This document shows, in pieces, positions 27,986 through 41,355 of a DNA stretch of 64,000 bases. The translations under genes and the position numbers were made by a program. The notes below the pieces were generated by a model. It saw only the letters and a list, made by a program, of their open reading frames with translations. It made no database searches and was not told the DNA's origin. Within the stretch, counting starts at the first letter, position 1. Each line of letters begins with the position of its first letter. This DNA comes from Nocardia sp. BMG111209 (GTDB taxonomy: Bacteria; Actinomycetota; Actinomycetes; Mycobacteriales; Mycobacteriaceae). The DNA is taken from positions 186,001 to 250,000 of the forward strand of contig NZ_KB907310.1 of assembly GCF_000381925.1 (NCBI RefSeq), in the 5' to 3' direction.

Positions 27986-29238
27986 GCCTCCGCAAGGACG
28001 GCCGGGCGCTGCGGGCCGCCGGTGCGGCCACGGTATTGAGCGTGTCCGCGGCGCTGCTGAGCTCCTGCGCGGGTGACGGGATCTACAGCATTCCGTTGCC
28101 CGGCGGCGCCGATGTCGGCGCGCATCCGATGCACATCGACGTGAACTTCGACGACGTCCTGGATCTGGTCCCGCAGTCGACGGTGAAGGTGGACGGCGTA
28201 CCCGTCGGCCGGGTGCAGTCGATCGGGGTGGCCGCCGACGGCTGGCACGCGGTGGTGCACACCCTGGTCAACGACTCGGTGCAACTGCCCGCCAACGCGC
28301 ACGCCGAGGTGCGGCAGTCCAATCTGCTGGGTGAGAAGTTCATCGAATTATCCGCTCCCGCAACCGAACCCGCGCAGGGCACGCTGTCCGACCGGGCCAC
28401 CATCCCGGTCGAGCGGACCCGGACCGCCACCGAGATCGAGCAGGTGCTCGGCGCGCTGTCGCTGCTGCTCAACGGTGGCGGCGTGGCGCAGTTGCAGCCC
28501 ATCGTGGCCGAGCTGAACAAGGCCCTGGGCGGACGCGAGCAGACAGTCCGCTCGCTGCTGGAGCAGGCGAACACCCTCATCGACGGGCTGAACAAGCAGG
28601 TCGAGGACATCAACCACGCGCTGGACAGCCTGGCCACGCTGTCCACCCGGGTCGGCCGGCAGACCGATCAGGTCGCCGCGATCCTCGACGAACTGCCCGC
28701 CGGCATCAAGATTCTCGACGAGCAACGGCCGGAACTGGTCGGGCTGCTGGACCAATTGGACCGGGTCGGCAAGGCCGGTTTCGACGTGCTGGACCACAGC
28801 AAGGACAACCTGATCCGGGATCTGCAGGCGCTGCGTCCGACCCTGCAGGAACTGGGCCGGTCGGCGCCGGATCTGATCACGGCGCTGCCGCTGATCCCGA
28901 CCTACCCGTTCTCGGACGAGGCGATCTATTCCTCCTTCGGCGGTTCGGTCAACACCTGGCTGTCGGTGGATCTGCAGATCGGCAACACATTGGCGAATCT
29001 CGGTGTGGGCAAACCGGATCCGGTCTACATCCCGCCGCCGTACGGCCCGGACGTGCCGGTCGATCCGAGCAATCCGTACTACAACGGCAACGGCGCGCGA
29101 CCGGGCTGGCCGACGGTGTCGTTGCTGCCGCCGCTGTTGCCGCCCGGCATGGTGCCGTCACCGCCCGGTACGGCCCCCGCCGCCCGGAGGGATCCGGTCG
29201 GCGCGATCCTGGACCAGTTGGGGGTGCCGCAGAGATGA
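27982..29238 (+). CDS. mceE: MCE-family lipoprotein MceE (LprK type)
   Basis: A 418-residue protein with a lipoprotein signal peptide: RAAGAATVLSVSAALLSSC, lipobox LSSC with the lipidated Cys near residue 29. The MCE domain follows (HIDVNFDDVLDLVPQSTVKVDGVPVGRV to VRQSNLLGEKFIELS). Lipidation of the fifth subunit is the normal pattern for actinobacterial mce operons and gives confidence in the subunit order. The C-terminal tail is Pro-rich. It overlaps mceD and mceF by 4 bases each. Confidence 0.93.
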   Translation: MSLRKDGRALRAAGAATVLSVSAALLSSCAGDGIYSIPLPGGADVGAHPMHIDVNFDDVLDLVPQSTVKVDGVPVGRVQSIGVAADGWHAVVHTLVNDSVQLPANAHAEVRQSNLLGEKFIELSAPATEPAQGTLSDRATIPVERTRTATEIEQVLGALSLLLNGGGVAQLQPIVAELNKALGGREQTVRSLLEQANTLIDGLNKQVEDINHALDSLATLSTRVGRQTDQVAAILDELPAGIKILDEQRPELVGLLDQLDRVGKAGFDVLDHSKDNLIRDLQALRPTLQELGRSAPDLITALPLIPTYPFSDEAIYSSFGGSVNTWLSVDLQIGNTLANLGVGKPDPVYIPPPYGPDVPVDPSNPYYNGNGARPGWPTVSLLPPLLPPGMVPSPPGTAPAARRDPVGAILDQLGVPQR

Positions 29239-30476
29239 GCCGCCTGGTACGCAACCAGTTGGTCGCCTTCGCACTGATCGCCGTGCTCGGCGTGGTGTTC
29301 GTGGGGGCCAAGTACATCCATCTCGATCACATGGTCGGCATCGGCCAGTACCACGTCCGGGTCAAGATGGCCTGGACCGGCAACCTGTCCACCGGCGCCG
29401 AGGTGACCTATCGCGGTGTGCCGGTGGGCCGGGTCGGCGCGCTGGACATCACAGCCGACAGCGCTGTGGTGACCCTGGACATGGATTCCGGCAGGCCGAA
29501 GGTGCCCGCGACCGCGACGGCGGTGGTGGCCGACCGATCGGCGATCGGCGAGCAGTTCGTGGATCTGCTGCCGACCACGTCCGGCGGTCCGTACCTGCGT
29601 GAGGGCTCGGTCATCGACGGCGCCGAGACGCCGGTGCGAGTGGAGGATCTGCTCGGGAAGGTGAACGATTTCGCCAAGTCGACCGATCTGCCGGCGCTCA
29701 CGACCACCATCACCGAACTGGGCAAGGCCTTCGACGGGCAGGGCGACAACCTGCGCATCCTGGTCGACTCGCTGAACAAGTTCAGCCAGACCGGGGTCGA
29801 CTCGCTGCAGCAGACCATCGACCTGATCCGCGATGCGCGGACCGTACTCGGTACCCAGGTGGACCAGGATCCGGCGATCCGGAAGTTCAGCACCGGGCTG
29901 GACCAGTTGGCCCAGCAGTTGCGCACCAGCGATCCGGACATCCGCCGGCTGATCGGCACCGGTACCGACGCCGGCAATCAGCTCGGGCAGCTGCTGGACA
30001 CCAGTGGGCCCGCGCTGACCACTGGTCTGACCAATCTGCGGACGCTGTTGCTGGCCGTCTCGCCGAAGTACTACGCGTTGCGGCCGCTGCTGCAGATGCT
30101 GCCGGGCCTGTCGATCGGCGGTTCGGCCACCGCGCCGGGCGACCACACCAGCCACTTCGGCCTGGTGCTCGAGGTCAACGATCCACCGGCCTGCACCCTC
30201 GGCTACGAGGCCACGCAGCGCACCTTGCAGCAGATGAAGGCGCAGAACCCGGATTTCGACGACACGCGCGACGATTTCCCGTTCGATCCCACCGTGGGTT
30301 GCCACGCCCCGCAGGGCAGCATCGCCGACGTACGCGGCGGTGACCGCGCGCCGCAGGCCGATCCGAGCATCGCCCAGCCGTGGGACGGCAAACCGAAGAC
30401 CGATCCGGACAAGCTGAACCTGGCCCCGCTGGCCCAGCAGCTGGCTCCGCTGGTGGGGGTGACCCCGAAGCGGTGA
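29235..30476 (+). CDS. mceF: MCE-family protein MceF
   Basis: A 413-residue protein: anchor LVAFALIAVLGVVFVGAKYIHLDHM (about residues 7-30), MCE domain RVKMAWTGNLSTGAEVTYRGVPVGRVGAL to VVADRSAIGEQFVDLLP, helical region, and a C-terminal stretch with three cysteines. It is the last of the six Mce subunits. A gap of 51 bases precedes the first Mce-associated gene, which probably stays in the same transcript. Confidence 0.92.
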   Translation: MSRLVRNQLVAFALIAVLGVVFVGAKYIHLDHMVGIGQYHVRVKMAWTGNLSTGAEVTYRGVPVGRVGALDITADSAVVTLDMDSGRPKVPATATAVVADRSAIGEQFVDLLPTTSGGPYLREGSVIDGAETPVRVEDLLGKVNDFAKSTDLPALTTTITELGKAFDGQGDNLRILVDSLNKFSQTGVDSLQQTIDLIRDARTVLGTQVDQDPAIRKFSTGLDQLAQQLRTSDPDIRRLIGTGTDAGNQLGQLLDTSGPALTTGLTNLRTLLLAVSPKYYALRPLLQMLPGLSIGGSATAPGDHTSHFGLVLEVNDPPACTLGYEATQRTLQQMKAQNPDFDDTRDDFPFDPTVGCHAPQGSIADVRGGDRAPQADPSIAQPWDGKPKTDPDKLNLAPLAQQLAPLVGVTPKR

Positions 30477-30527
30477 GCGCAGGGCGAGTCGGCGGAGCCG
30501 ACGAGACGACGACGCTAGGGTGTTGCT

Positions 30528-31253
30528 GTGACCGCTGATCTGCCCGATAAGCCCGATCTGCCCGACCCGGCCGAACCGCCTGTCGAGGCGCCGGAGGGCT
30601 CCGCGGAGCAGACGGTGGCCGATGACGACGCCGGTGCGGCGGACCGGGCCGCGTCGCCGTTGCGGTCGATTCTGACGGCCGTATCGGCGATCTGGTTGCT
30701 GGCCGCGCTGATCGCCGCGGTGTGGTTCGGATTCGGCTGGGTGCGCGCCGCCTACTTCACCGATGCGCCCCGGGCGCAGGCGCGCGACACCGCACTGGAT
30801 TCCGCCCGGCAGGCCGCGATCAACCTGTCCTCGATGAATCCGAACGATGTCGACGGTTCCATCGACCTGATGAAGTCGTCGATGACCGGGGCGATGCTCG
30901 ATCAGCTGACCCAGAACCGCGATCGGATCAAGCAGGCCGCCGAACAGTCCAAGACCAAGATCGATGCGAAGGTGCTGGGCGCCTCGCTGAGCTCCCTGAA
31001 CAGCGAGCGGAACAAGGCGACCGCCCTGGTGGCGCTGCAACTGACCCAGACCGCGCCGAATGTGCCCGCGGAATCGTTCCGGACCACCTGGTCGCTGGAC
31101 ATGTCCAAGGTCGGCGACGGCTGGAAGGCCGAGCAGGCGAATTCGCTGGGACAGCTGGTCCCGCTGGACTCGCCGAATCCGGCGCAGCCCCCGGCCGGAA
31201 TTCCCGTACCCCCGGCGTCGCCCGGGGCGCCCGCGCCCCAGCCCGGATCGTAG
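30528..31253 (+). CDS. Mce-associated membrane protein
   Basis: A 241-residue protein: acidic Pro-rich N-terminus, one membrane helix (LTAVSAIWLLAALIAAVWFGFGWV, about residues 47-70) and an extracytoplasmic alpha/beta domain. The pattern A-x-D-T-A-L-D-S-A-R-Q-A-A-I-N-L-S-S and the WSLDMSKVGDGWKAEQ end are typical of Mce-associated (Mas/Mam) proteins, which stabilise Mce complexes. The tail is Pro-rich. GTG 30528 is the start. It is coupled to the next gene by a 9-base gap. Confidence 0.82.
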   Translation: MTADLPDKPDLPDPAEPPVEAPEGSAEQTVADDDAGAADRAASPLRSILTAVSAIWLLAALIAAVWFGFGWVRAAYFTDAPRAQARDTALDSARQAAINLSSMNPNDVDGSIDLMKSSMTGAMLDQLTQNRDRIKQAAEQSKTKIDAKVLGASLSSLNSERNKATALVALQLTQTAPNVPAESFRTTWSLDMSKVGDGWKAEQANSLGQLVPLDSPNPAQPPAGIPVPPASPGAPAPQPGS

Positions 31254-31262
31254 GAGATGTCG

Positions 31263-31994
31263 ATGGAATCCCGACGGCCGGTCAACCGTGTCTCGCCGCG
31301 TCTGCGCCCGTCCGGCCGCCCGTCGGCCCCGTCCACGCCCGCCTCGGCCGGTCCGGCGAACGAGCCCGCCGGCCGCCGCGCCGGGCGGTCGAGGTCCGTA
31401 CGGCCCGCGCGCGGGCGGGTCGCTGCGCGGACCTCCGCCGATACCCCGGACGCGCCGGTCGCGGAGCGCGGCCGGCGGTGGCGCGGTCCGCGGTCCTGGG
31501 CGCTGCCGGTCGGGCTGGGCCTGGTGGCCGCGGTCCTCACCGCCTTCGCGGTGGTGGCGGCATTCCGGCCCGGCGTGAGCGACGGTAACGCGGCGTTCGT
31601 GGATACGCAGGCGACCCAGCAGGTGCAGGCCGCCGCGGACAACGCGCTGAAGACCATCTTCTCCTACGATGCCGCGACCATCGCCGGCGACAAGGGCGCG
31701 GCCGCGTACAAGGACGGCGTGCACAAGGTCGTGACGGGCAAGATGCTCACCGATTTCGACAAATACGCGGACACCACGGTGTCGGCTATCCAGCAGGCGA
31801 AATCGACCGCCACGACCTCCGCCGACCCGATCGGCGTGACTTTGCTCACAGGCGATCGAGCCGAACTGCTGATCGACCTGACGGTCAGCGCGACCCGCAA
31901 CGGCGTACCGCAGGAGAGCGCTTCGGCTCCGATCGTGCTCCGGATGCAGAAGATCAACGGGCGCTGGCTGGCTGCTGAAATCACCGACAGGTAA
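31263..31994 (+). CDS. Second Mce-associated membrane protein
   Basis: A 243-residue protein: a long Arg/Pro-rich basic N-terminus (about 75 residues), one membrane helix (ALPVGLGLVAAVLTAFAVVAAF), then an NTF2-like extracytoplasmic domain with QVQAAADNALKTIFSYDA and a final INGRWLAAEITDR. That order is shared with the Mce-associated proteins at the ends of mce operons. ATG 31263 has GGAG at 6 bases. ATG 31257 is too close to that site. It is the last gene of the mce unit. Confidence 0.8.
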   Translation: MESRRPVNRVSPRLRPSGRPSAPSTPASAGPANEPAGRRAGRSRSVRPARGRVAARTSADTPDAPVAERGRRWRGPRSWALPVGLGLVAAVLTAFAVVAAFRPGVSDGNAAFVDTQATQQVQAAADNALKTIFSYDAATIAGDKGAAAYKDGVHKVVTGKMLTDFDKYADTTVSAIQQAKSTATTSADPIGVTLLTGDRAELLIDLTVSATRNGVPQESASAPIVLRMQKINGRWLAAEITDR

Positions 31995-32505
31995 TTTTCA
32001 CTTTTGCCATTCCCGCAGCTCATCGGCACGATCTACCGTCGCTGTGGCTGCTGGAGGCCTCGTTCGGGAGCGGTTGCCGCAGCGCTGCCACTTGACGAGT
32101 TTCGTCCGACCAGTCACGCTATTCACAACAGCGGCAGCTGGGACTGCGGTCGAGGATCCGTGTGTCGAGCGACCGCCGAAGCCCTGATCGCAGCCAGCGC
32201 AGACGGGCACGGCGCGCCGGGGGGCCGGAACTCGATCCGGGTGGTACTTTGACACCCCATCTCTATGGGTGTAGGTTTGGACTTTGCGCTGGCTGCCCTC
32301 TGTCCATTCCTTGATCGCACTACGAAAGTTCCACCGCTGAGGTGTTTCAAACACTGAGGTGTTACTTCCGTTGTCTGCTGTTCGGGTTTCGTTCGGGGTG
32401 TATCCAGCCGGAATCTGAACGCAAGCAGACAAGCGACGGTTCGTCGCGGTGCCACGTACGTACTGGCACCGCACGCCCGCGCGTGAGGTGCTGGAAGGAC
32501 GCATC
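31995..32505 (+). promoter_or_regulatory. Gene-free 511-bp region upstream of rpoB
   Basis: No supported gene lies here. It is less GC-rich than its surroundings in the part from 32240 to 32420. It holds a consensus-like promoter at 32249-32277, a palindrome overlapping its spacer, and a 10-bp direct repeat at 32337 and 32354. The transcript leader to the rpoB start would be about 220 bases long, leaving room for leader-based control. Confidence 0.7.
32249..32277 (+). promoter_or_regulatory. Predicted rpoBC promoter
   Basis: A perfect -35 box TTGACA (32249-32254) and a -10 box TAGGTT (32272-32277, TAnnnT pattern) are separated by exactly 17 bases. This is the best promoter match noticed in the window and lies 229 bases before rpoB. 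Confidence 0.75.
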
Positions 32506-35500
32506 TTGGCAGTCTCCACCCAGACCAAGGCCGGTATTCCCGGAGCCCCGAAGCGGGTGTCGTTCGCGAAGATTCGCGAACCCCTCGAGGTTCCAGGGCT
32601 TCTCGATCTACAAACCGAATCGTTCGCCTGGCTGATCGGTTCACCGGACTGGCGGGAACGAGCGGCCGCTCGTGGCGACGTCGCCGATCCGGTCGGCGGG
32701 CTCGAAGAGGTGCTCGAGGAGCTTTCCCCGATCGAGGATTTCTCGGGTTCCATGTCACTGTCCTTCTCCGATCCGCGCTTCGAAGAGGTCAAGGCCTCCA
32801 TCGAGGAGTGCAAGGACAAGGACATGACCTACGCGGCGCCGCTGTTCGTCACCGCGGAGTTCATCAACAACAACACCGGTGAGATCAAGAGCCAGACGGT
32901 CTTCATGGGCGACTTCCCGATGATGACCGACAAGGGCACGTTCATCATCAACGGCACCGAGCGCGTCGTGGTCTCCCAGCTGGTCCGTTCGCCGGGCGTC
33001 TACTTCGACGACAGCATCGACAAGACCACGGAGAAGACGCTGCACAGCGTCCGCGTGATCCCGTCGCGCGGCGCGTGGCTGGAGTTCGACGTCGACAAGC
33101 GCGACACCGTCGGCGTCCGCATCGACCGCAAGCGGCGGCAGCCGGTCACCGTCCTGCTGAAGGCGCTGGGCCTGACCGCGGAGGAGATCGTCGAGCGGTT
33201 CGGTTTCTCCGAGATCATGATGTCCACGCTGGAGAAGGACAACACCGCCGGCCAGGACGAGGCGCTGCTCGACATCTACCGCAAGCTGCGTCCGGGCGAG
33301 CCGCCGACCAAGGAGTCCGCGCAGACCCTGCTGGAGAACCTGTTCTTCAAGGAGAAGCGCTACGACCTGGCCCGCGTCGGCCGCTACAAGGTCAACAAGA
33401 AGCTGGGCCTGAACGCCGGCGAGCCGGTGGTGGGTTCGGTGCTGACCCGCGAGGACATCGTCTCGACCATCGAGTACCTGGTCCGTCTGCACCAGGGCGA
33501 CAAGTTCATGACCGCGCCGGCCGGCGCCGAGGTTCCGGTCGATGTGGACGACATCGACCACTTCGGCAACCGCCGCCTGCGCACCGTCGGTGAGCTGATC
33601 CAGAACCAGATCCGCGTGGGCCTGTCCCGCATGGAGCGGGTCGTGCGCGAGCGCATGACCACCCAGGACGTCGAGGCCATCACGCCGCAGACCCTGATCA
33701 ACATCCGCCCGGTGGTGGCGGCGATCAAGGAGTTCTTCGGCACCTCGCAGCTGTCGCAGTTCATGGACCAGAACAACCCGCTGTCGGGCCTGACCCACAA
33801 GCGCCGCCTGTCGGCGCTGGGCCCGGGTGGTCTGTCCCGGGAGCGCGCGGGCCTGGAGGTCCGCGACGTGCACCCGTCGCACTACGGCCGGATGTGCCCG
33901 ATCGAGACCCCGGAAGGCCCGAACATCGGCCTGATCGGCTCGCTGTCGGTGTACGCGCGGGTCAACCCGTTCGGTTTCATCGAGACCCCGTACCGGAAGG
34001 TCGAGCACGGCCGGGTCACCGACGAGGTCAAGTACCTGACCGCCGACGAGGAGGACCGGCACATCCGTGCCCAGGCCAACTCGCCGGTCGCCGACGACGG
34101 CACCTTCCTCGAGGACAAGGTCCTGGCCCGCCGCGGCAACGAGGAGATGGAGTACGTCCCGGCCCGCGAGGTCGACTACATGGACGTCTCGCCGCGCCAG
34201 ATGGTGTCGGTCGCGACCGCGATGATCCCGTTCCTCGAGCATGACGACGCCAACCGCGCCCTGATGGGTGCGAACATGCAGCGTCAGGCCGTGCCGCTGA
34301 TCCGTTCCGAATCGCCGCTGGTCGGCACCGGGATGGAGCTGCGCGCCGCGGTGGACGCCGGCGACGTCGTGGTCAACGACAAGCCGGGTGTGGTCGAGGA
34401 GGTCTCCGCCGACTACATCACCGTCATGCACGACGACGGCACCCGGCGCAGCTACCGGATGCGCAAGTTCGCGCGCTCCAACCAGGGCACCTGCGCCAAC
34501 CAGCGGCCGATCGTGGACGAGGGCCAGCGGGTCGAGCGCGGCCAGGTGCTCGCCGACGGGCCGTGCACCGAGAACGGTGAGATGGCGCTGGGCAAGAACC
34601 TGCTCGTCGCCGTCATGCCGTGGGAGGGCCACAACTACGAGGACGCGATCATCCTGTCGCAGCGCCTCGTCGAGGAGGACGTGCTCACCTCGATCCACAT
34701 CGAGGAGCACGAGATCGATGCCCGGGACACCAAGCTCGGCGCCGAGGAGATCACCCGGGACATCCCGAACGTCTCCGACGAGGTGCTGGCCGACCTGGAC
34801 GAGCGCGGCATCGTGCGCATCGGTGCGGAGGTCCGCGACGGTGACATCCTCGTCGGCAAGGTGACCCCGAAGGGCGAGACCGAGCTGACCCCCGAGGAGC
34901 GCCTGCTGCGCGCCATCTTCGGCGAGAAGGCTCGCGAGGTCCGCGACACCTCGCTGAAGGTGCCGCACGGTGAGTCCGGCAAGGTCATCGGCATCCGGGT
35001 GTTCTCCCGCGACGACGACGACGATCTGCCTCCGGGTGTGAACGAGCTGGTCCGCGTCTACGTGGCCCAGAAGCGCAAGATCCAGGACGGCGACAAGCTG
35101 GCCGGCCGGCACGGCAACAAGGGCGTCATCGGCAAGATCCTCCCCAAGGAGGACATGCCGTTCATGCCCGACGGCACCCCGGTCGACATCATCCTGAACA
35201 CCCACGGTGTGCCGCGTCGTATGAACATCGGCCAGATCCTGGAGACCCACCTCGGGTGGATCGCCAAGGCGGGCTGGGACGTCACCGACGGCACCGGCAC
35301 CATCCCCGACTGGGCCTCGGCCCTGCCGGAGGAGATGCTGGGCCAGGAGGCGGACACCAACGTCGCCACCCCGGTGTTCGACGGCGCCCGCGACGCGGAA
35401 CTGCAGGGCCTGCTCGGCGTGACCCTGCCGAACCGCGACGGTGAGCGCATGGTCAACGAGCACGGCAAGGCGACCCTGTTCGACGGTCGCTCCGGCGAGC

Positions 35501-35988
35501 CGTTCCCGTATCCGGTCGCGGTCGGCTACATGTACATCCTGAAGCTGCACCACTTGGTCGACGACAAGATCCACGCGCGCTCGACCGGTCCGTACTCGAT
35601 GATCACCCAGCAGCCGCTCGGTGGTAAGGCACAGTTCGGTGGTCAGCGCTTCGGTGAGATGGAGTGCTGGGCCATGCAGGCCTACGGCGCCGCGTACACC
35701 CTGCAGGAGCTGCTGACCATCAAGTCCGACGACGTGGTCGGCCGCGTGAAGGTGTACGAGGCCATCGTCAAGGGCGAGAACATTCCGGAGCCGGGCATTC
35801 CGGAATCGTTCAAGGTTCTGCTCAAGGAACTCCAGTCGCTGTGCCTCAACGTGGAGGTGCTGTCCTCGGACGGCGCCGCGATCGAGCTGCGTGAGGGCGA
35901 GGACGAGGATCTGGAGCGGGCCGCGGCGAACCTGGGTATCAACCTGTCGCGCAACGAGGCTGCCACGGTCGACGATCTGGCGCAGTAA
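32506..35988 (+). CDS. rpoB: DNA-directed RNA polymerase subunit beta
   Basis: A 1160-residue beta subunit, near identical over long blocks to M. tuberculosis RpoB as recalled. The rifampicin region [17 protein letters not shown] continuing to [13 protein letters not shown] (about 33739-33831) has wild-type Asp421, His431 and Ser436 (E. coli 516, 526, 531), predicting a rifampicin-sensitive enzyme. The C-terminal [27 protein letters not shown] is intact. TTG 32506 is chosen because GGAAGGA lies 6 bases upstream and the start fits relatives. The frame is open to 32449. rpoC follows after 108 bases, in the same operon. Confidence 0.97.
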   Translation: MAVSTQTKAGIPGAPKRVSFAKIREPLEVPGLLDLQTESFAWLIGSPDWRERAAARGDVADPVGGLEEVLEELSPIEDFSGSMSLSFSDPRFEEVKASIEECKDKDMTYAAPLFVTAEFINNNTGEIKSQTVFMGDFPMMTDKGTFIINGTERVVVSQLVRSPGVYFDDSIDKTTEKTLHSVRVIPSRGAWLEFDVDKRDTVGVRIDRKRRQPVTVLLKALGLTAEEIVERFGFSEIMMSTLEKDNTAGQDEALLDIYRKLRPGEPPTKESAQTLLENLFFKEKRYDLARVGRYKVNKKLGLNAGEPVVGSVLTREDIVSTIEYLVRLHQGDKFMTAPAGAEVPVDVDDIDHFGNRRLRTVGELIQNQIRVGLSRMERVVRERMTTQDVEAITPQTLINIRPVVAAIKEFFGTSQLSQFMDQNNPLSGLTHKRRLSALGPGGLSRERAGLEVRDVHPSHYGRMCPIETPEGPNIGLIGSLSVYARVNPFGFIETPYRKVEHGRVTDEVKYLTADEEDRHIRAQANSPVADDGTFLEDKVLARRGNEEMEYVPAREVDYMDVSPRQMVSVATAMIPFLEHDDANRALMGANMQRQAVPLIRSESPLVGTGMELRAAVDAGDVVVNDKPGVVEEVSADYITVMHDDGTRRSYRMRKFARSNQGTCANQRPIVDEGQRVERGQVLADGPCTENGEMALGKNLLVAVMPWEGHNYEDAIILSQRLVEEDVLTSIHIEEHEIDARDTKLGAEEITRDIPNVSDEVLADLDERGIVRIGAEVRDGDILVGKVTPKGETELTPEERLLRAIFGEKAREVRDTSLKVPHGESGKVIGIRVFSRDDDDDLPPGVNELVRVYVAQKRKIQDGDKLAGRHGNKGVIGKILPKEDMPFMPDGTPVDIILNTHGVPRRMNIGQILETHLGWIAKAGWDVTDGTGTIPDWASALPEEMLGQEADTNVATPVFDGARDAELQGLLGVTLPNRDGERMVNEHGKATLFDGRSGEPFPYPVAVGYMYILKLHHLVDDKIHARSTGPYSMITQQPLGGKAQFGGQRFGEMECWAMQAYGAAYTLQELLTIKSDDVVGRVKVYEAIVKGENIPEPGIPESFKVLLKELQSLCLNVEVLSSDGAAIELREGEDEDLERAAANLGINLSRNEAATVDDLAQ

Positions 35989-36096
35989 GCCGATTCGGTC
36001 CCCGGGGGCGATTGTCCCCGGGGACAGCGGTCAGCGGACCGCACTGGACTAGCGAACTTGCTCGATACTGAACCCGAACAGGGGAAAGGAAGTTAC

Positions 36097-40050
<3,954 letters not shown>

Positions 40051-40071
40051 TCGACCCTCTCGGGTGAGCCG

Positions 40072-40115
40072 AATCGGCCCCCGCTCCGTATTCCGGAGCG
40101 GGGGCCGATTTGTGT
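40072..40115 (+). terminator. Terminator of the rpoBC operon
   Basis: A 17-base perfect stem (40072-40088 with 40094-40110, core GGCCCCCGCTCCG) and a 5-base loop, followed by TTGTGTT. It is 21 bases after the rpoC stop. Confidence 0.93.
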
Positions 40116-40373
40116 TCGGGGTGCGGTGTTCTCGGTGGTAGGCGGCCGTGTGCGGGGTGCGAATATTCGTTTTTCGAGTAGTCGAAAGAATGGAAATCGA
40201 AATACGTTGCCGCTGAATTGATTTGTGCACACCACGGAAAGTGTGCGAATGCGATTTGGGCGGAGTGTCGTTCTTTGGCGCGTCGCGCGAGTGGCGTTTA
40301 GTGTGGGCAATGCCCGGGAGGTCATCGCCGAATGCGCAGTCGGCAGTCGAGAACGAGATGGAGGTTTCACCGA

Positions 40374-40898
40374 ATGAGCGACACCAGTGTCGAAGACCGA
40401 CTGACTGCCGTAGAGGCATTCGTGCGTTCGACGGCGACCGATGTCAACGAGTCGAAGATTCGGCTTTGGGGAATGACCCATACGCTGGCCGTGCAAAGTG
40501 GTGATGTCGGCGATCTGAAATCTGTCCAGGCCGTCCACACGCGGGACCTCTCCAAGATCGCGGACAGGCTGGACGCGCATGCTGACGGACTTGCGGCGGT
40601 CCAGGCCACTCTGGACGTTCACGGCCGGGCCATCTCGGAGATCAAAGCCGTGCAGGCTGTGCATGGCAAGGATATTGGTGAGATCAAAGCCGTGCAGGCT
40701 GTGCATGGCAAGGATATTGGTGAGATCAAAGCCGTGCAGGCTGTGCACACCGAAGAGCTCTCTGATATCAAGGTGACCCTGGAGGATCATTCCGGAAAGT
40801 TGGAATGGCTCAAAACTGACAGCGATGTGCGGCATAAGCATGTGGTCTCGATGTTGAACAAAATCCTCGATGGAATGAATGAGCTGAAGATTCGATAG
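40374..40898 (+). CDS. Coiled-coil-like repeat protein of unknown function
   Basis: A 174-residue soluble protein that is largely a run of 14-residue repeats of the form EIKAVQAVHGKDIG, seen as two exact copies, one partial copy, and degenerate versions before and after (VHTRDLSKIADRLDAHADGL, VHTEELSDIKVTLEDHSGKL). The spacing fits two heptads per unit, suggesting a long amphipathic helix or coiled coil. There is no signal peptide or membrane segment. ATG 40374 has GGAGG about 9 bases upstream. Base composition is less GC-rich than the neighbouring genes. The upstream 258 bases after the rpoC terminator hold no gene. No family is recognised. Confidence 0.7.
   Translation: MSDTSVEDRLTAVEAFVRSTATDVNESKIRLWGMTHTLAVQSGDVGDLKSVQAVHTRDLSKIADRLDAHADGLAAVQATLDVHGRAISEIKAVQAVHGKDIGEIKAVQAVHGKDIGEIKAVQAVHTEELSDIKVTLEDHSGKLEWLKTDSDVRHKHVVSMLNKILDGMNELKIR
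40638..40747 (+). repeat. 42-bp in-frame tandem repeat inside the coiled-coil-like gene
   Basis: Two 42-bp units (40638-40679 and 40680-40721) are identical base for base, and a third begins at 40722 and matches for about 25 bases. The lack of silent differences points to recent duplication or active copy-number change. Confidence 0.95.
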
Positions 40899-40909
40899 TT
40901 GCCGCATGC

Positions 40910-40944
40910 GGGTGGCCCGATTCCGTAGCGGAAGTGGGCCACCC
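40910..40944. terminator. Hairpin between convergent genes
   Basis: GGGTGGCCC (40910-40918) pairs with GGGCCACCC (40936-40944), with an inner TTCCG/CGGAA stem. It sits between the ends of the coiled-coil-like gene and the YrdB-like gene and could stop transcription from both sides. No T-run is present. Confidence 0.6.
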
Positions 40945-40968
40945 GAGCGGCACGGTGGTGAATTTCTC

Positions 40969-41322
40969 TCACACCTGATTCCAGATCAGCCGGAGGACGG
41001 CGTTGATCGCGTAGATACCGGCGAAGATCAGGGCGGGGGTGAGGGTGGCGGCCGAGTAGAGGGCGAGGGCGGCGCTGCCGAACCAGGCGATCTCGAACAC
41101 CGCGCGGACGACGCCGTGCAGAGCGTAGGTGGCGTTCTCACCACCGCCGGCGGCGAACAGCGCCCACAGCACCGCGAGGATCGCCGGGGCGCCGAGTCCC
41201 GCGACGATCTTGATGATCCAGTTCGGGCTCACCGTGAAGCCCCAGTAGGCGACCGAGCCGAGGGCGCCCAGCTCGAGGAAGAACATCAGGGCGGCATTCG
41301 CTCCCTTGGCAACGGTGAGCAT
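40969..41322 (-). CDS. YrdB/DUF2568 family membrane protein
   Basis: A 117-residue integral membrane protein with four hydrophobic helices. NAALMFFLELGALGSVAYWGF at the start and ALIFAGIYAINAVLRLIWNQ at the end fit the YrdB (DUF2568) family. Function is unknown. Two palindromes of the type GAGAGCAATGCTCTC lie 34-83 bases upstream of its start, where they could control it, probably through a TetR-type repressor encoded elsewhere. Confidence 0.78.
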   Translation of the reverse strand: MLTVAKGANAALMFFLELGALGSVAYWGFTVSPNWIIKIVAGLGAPAILAVLWALFAAGGGENATYALHGVVRAVFEIAWFGSAALALYSAATLTPALIFAGIYAINAVLRLIWNQV

Positions 41323-41355
41323 TCGAACCTCCGAGTGTGACAGTCGTTCTCTTGT

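Noticed and set aside
29079..31724. An 881-codon minus-strand frame across mceF and the Mce-associated genes
   Set aside because: Antisense shadow with Arg/Gly/His-rich low-complexity translation. The plus-strand genes have clear domains.
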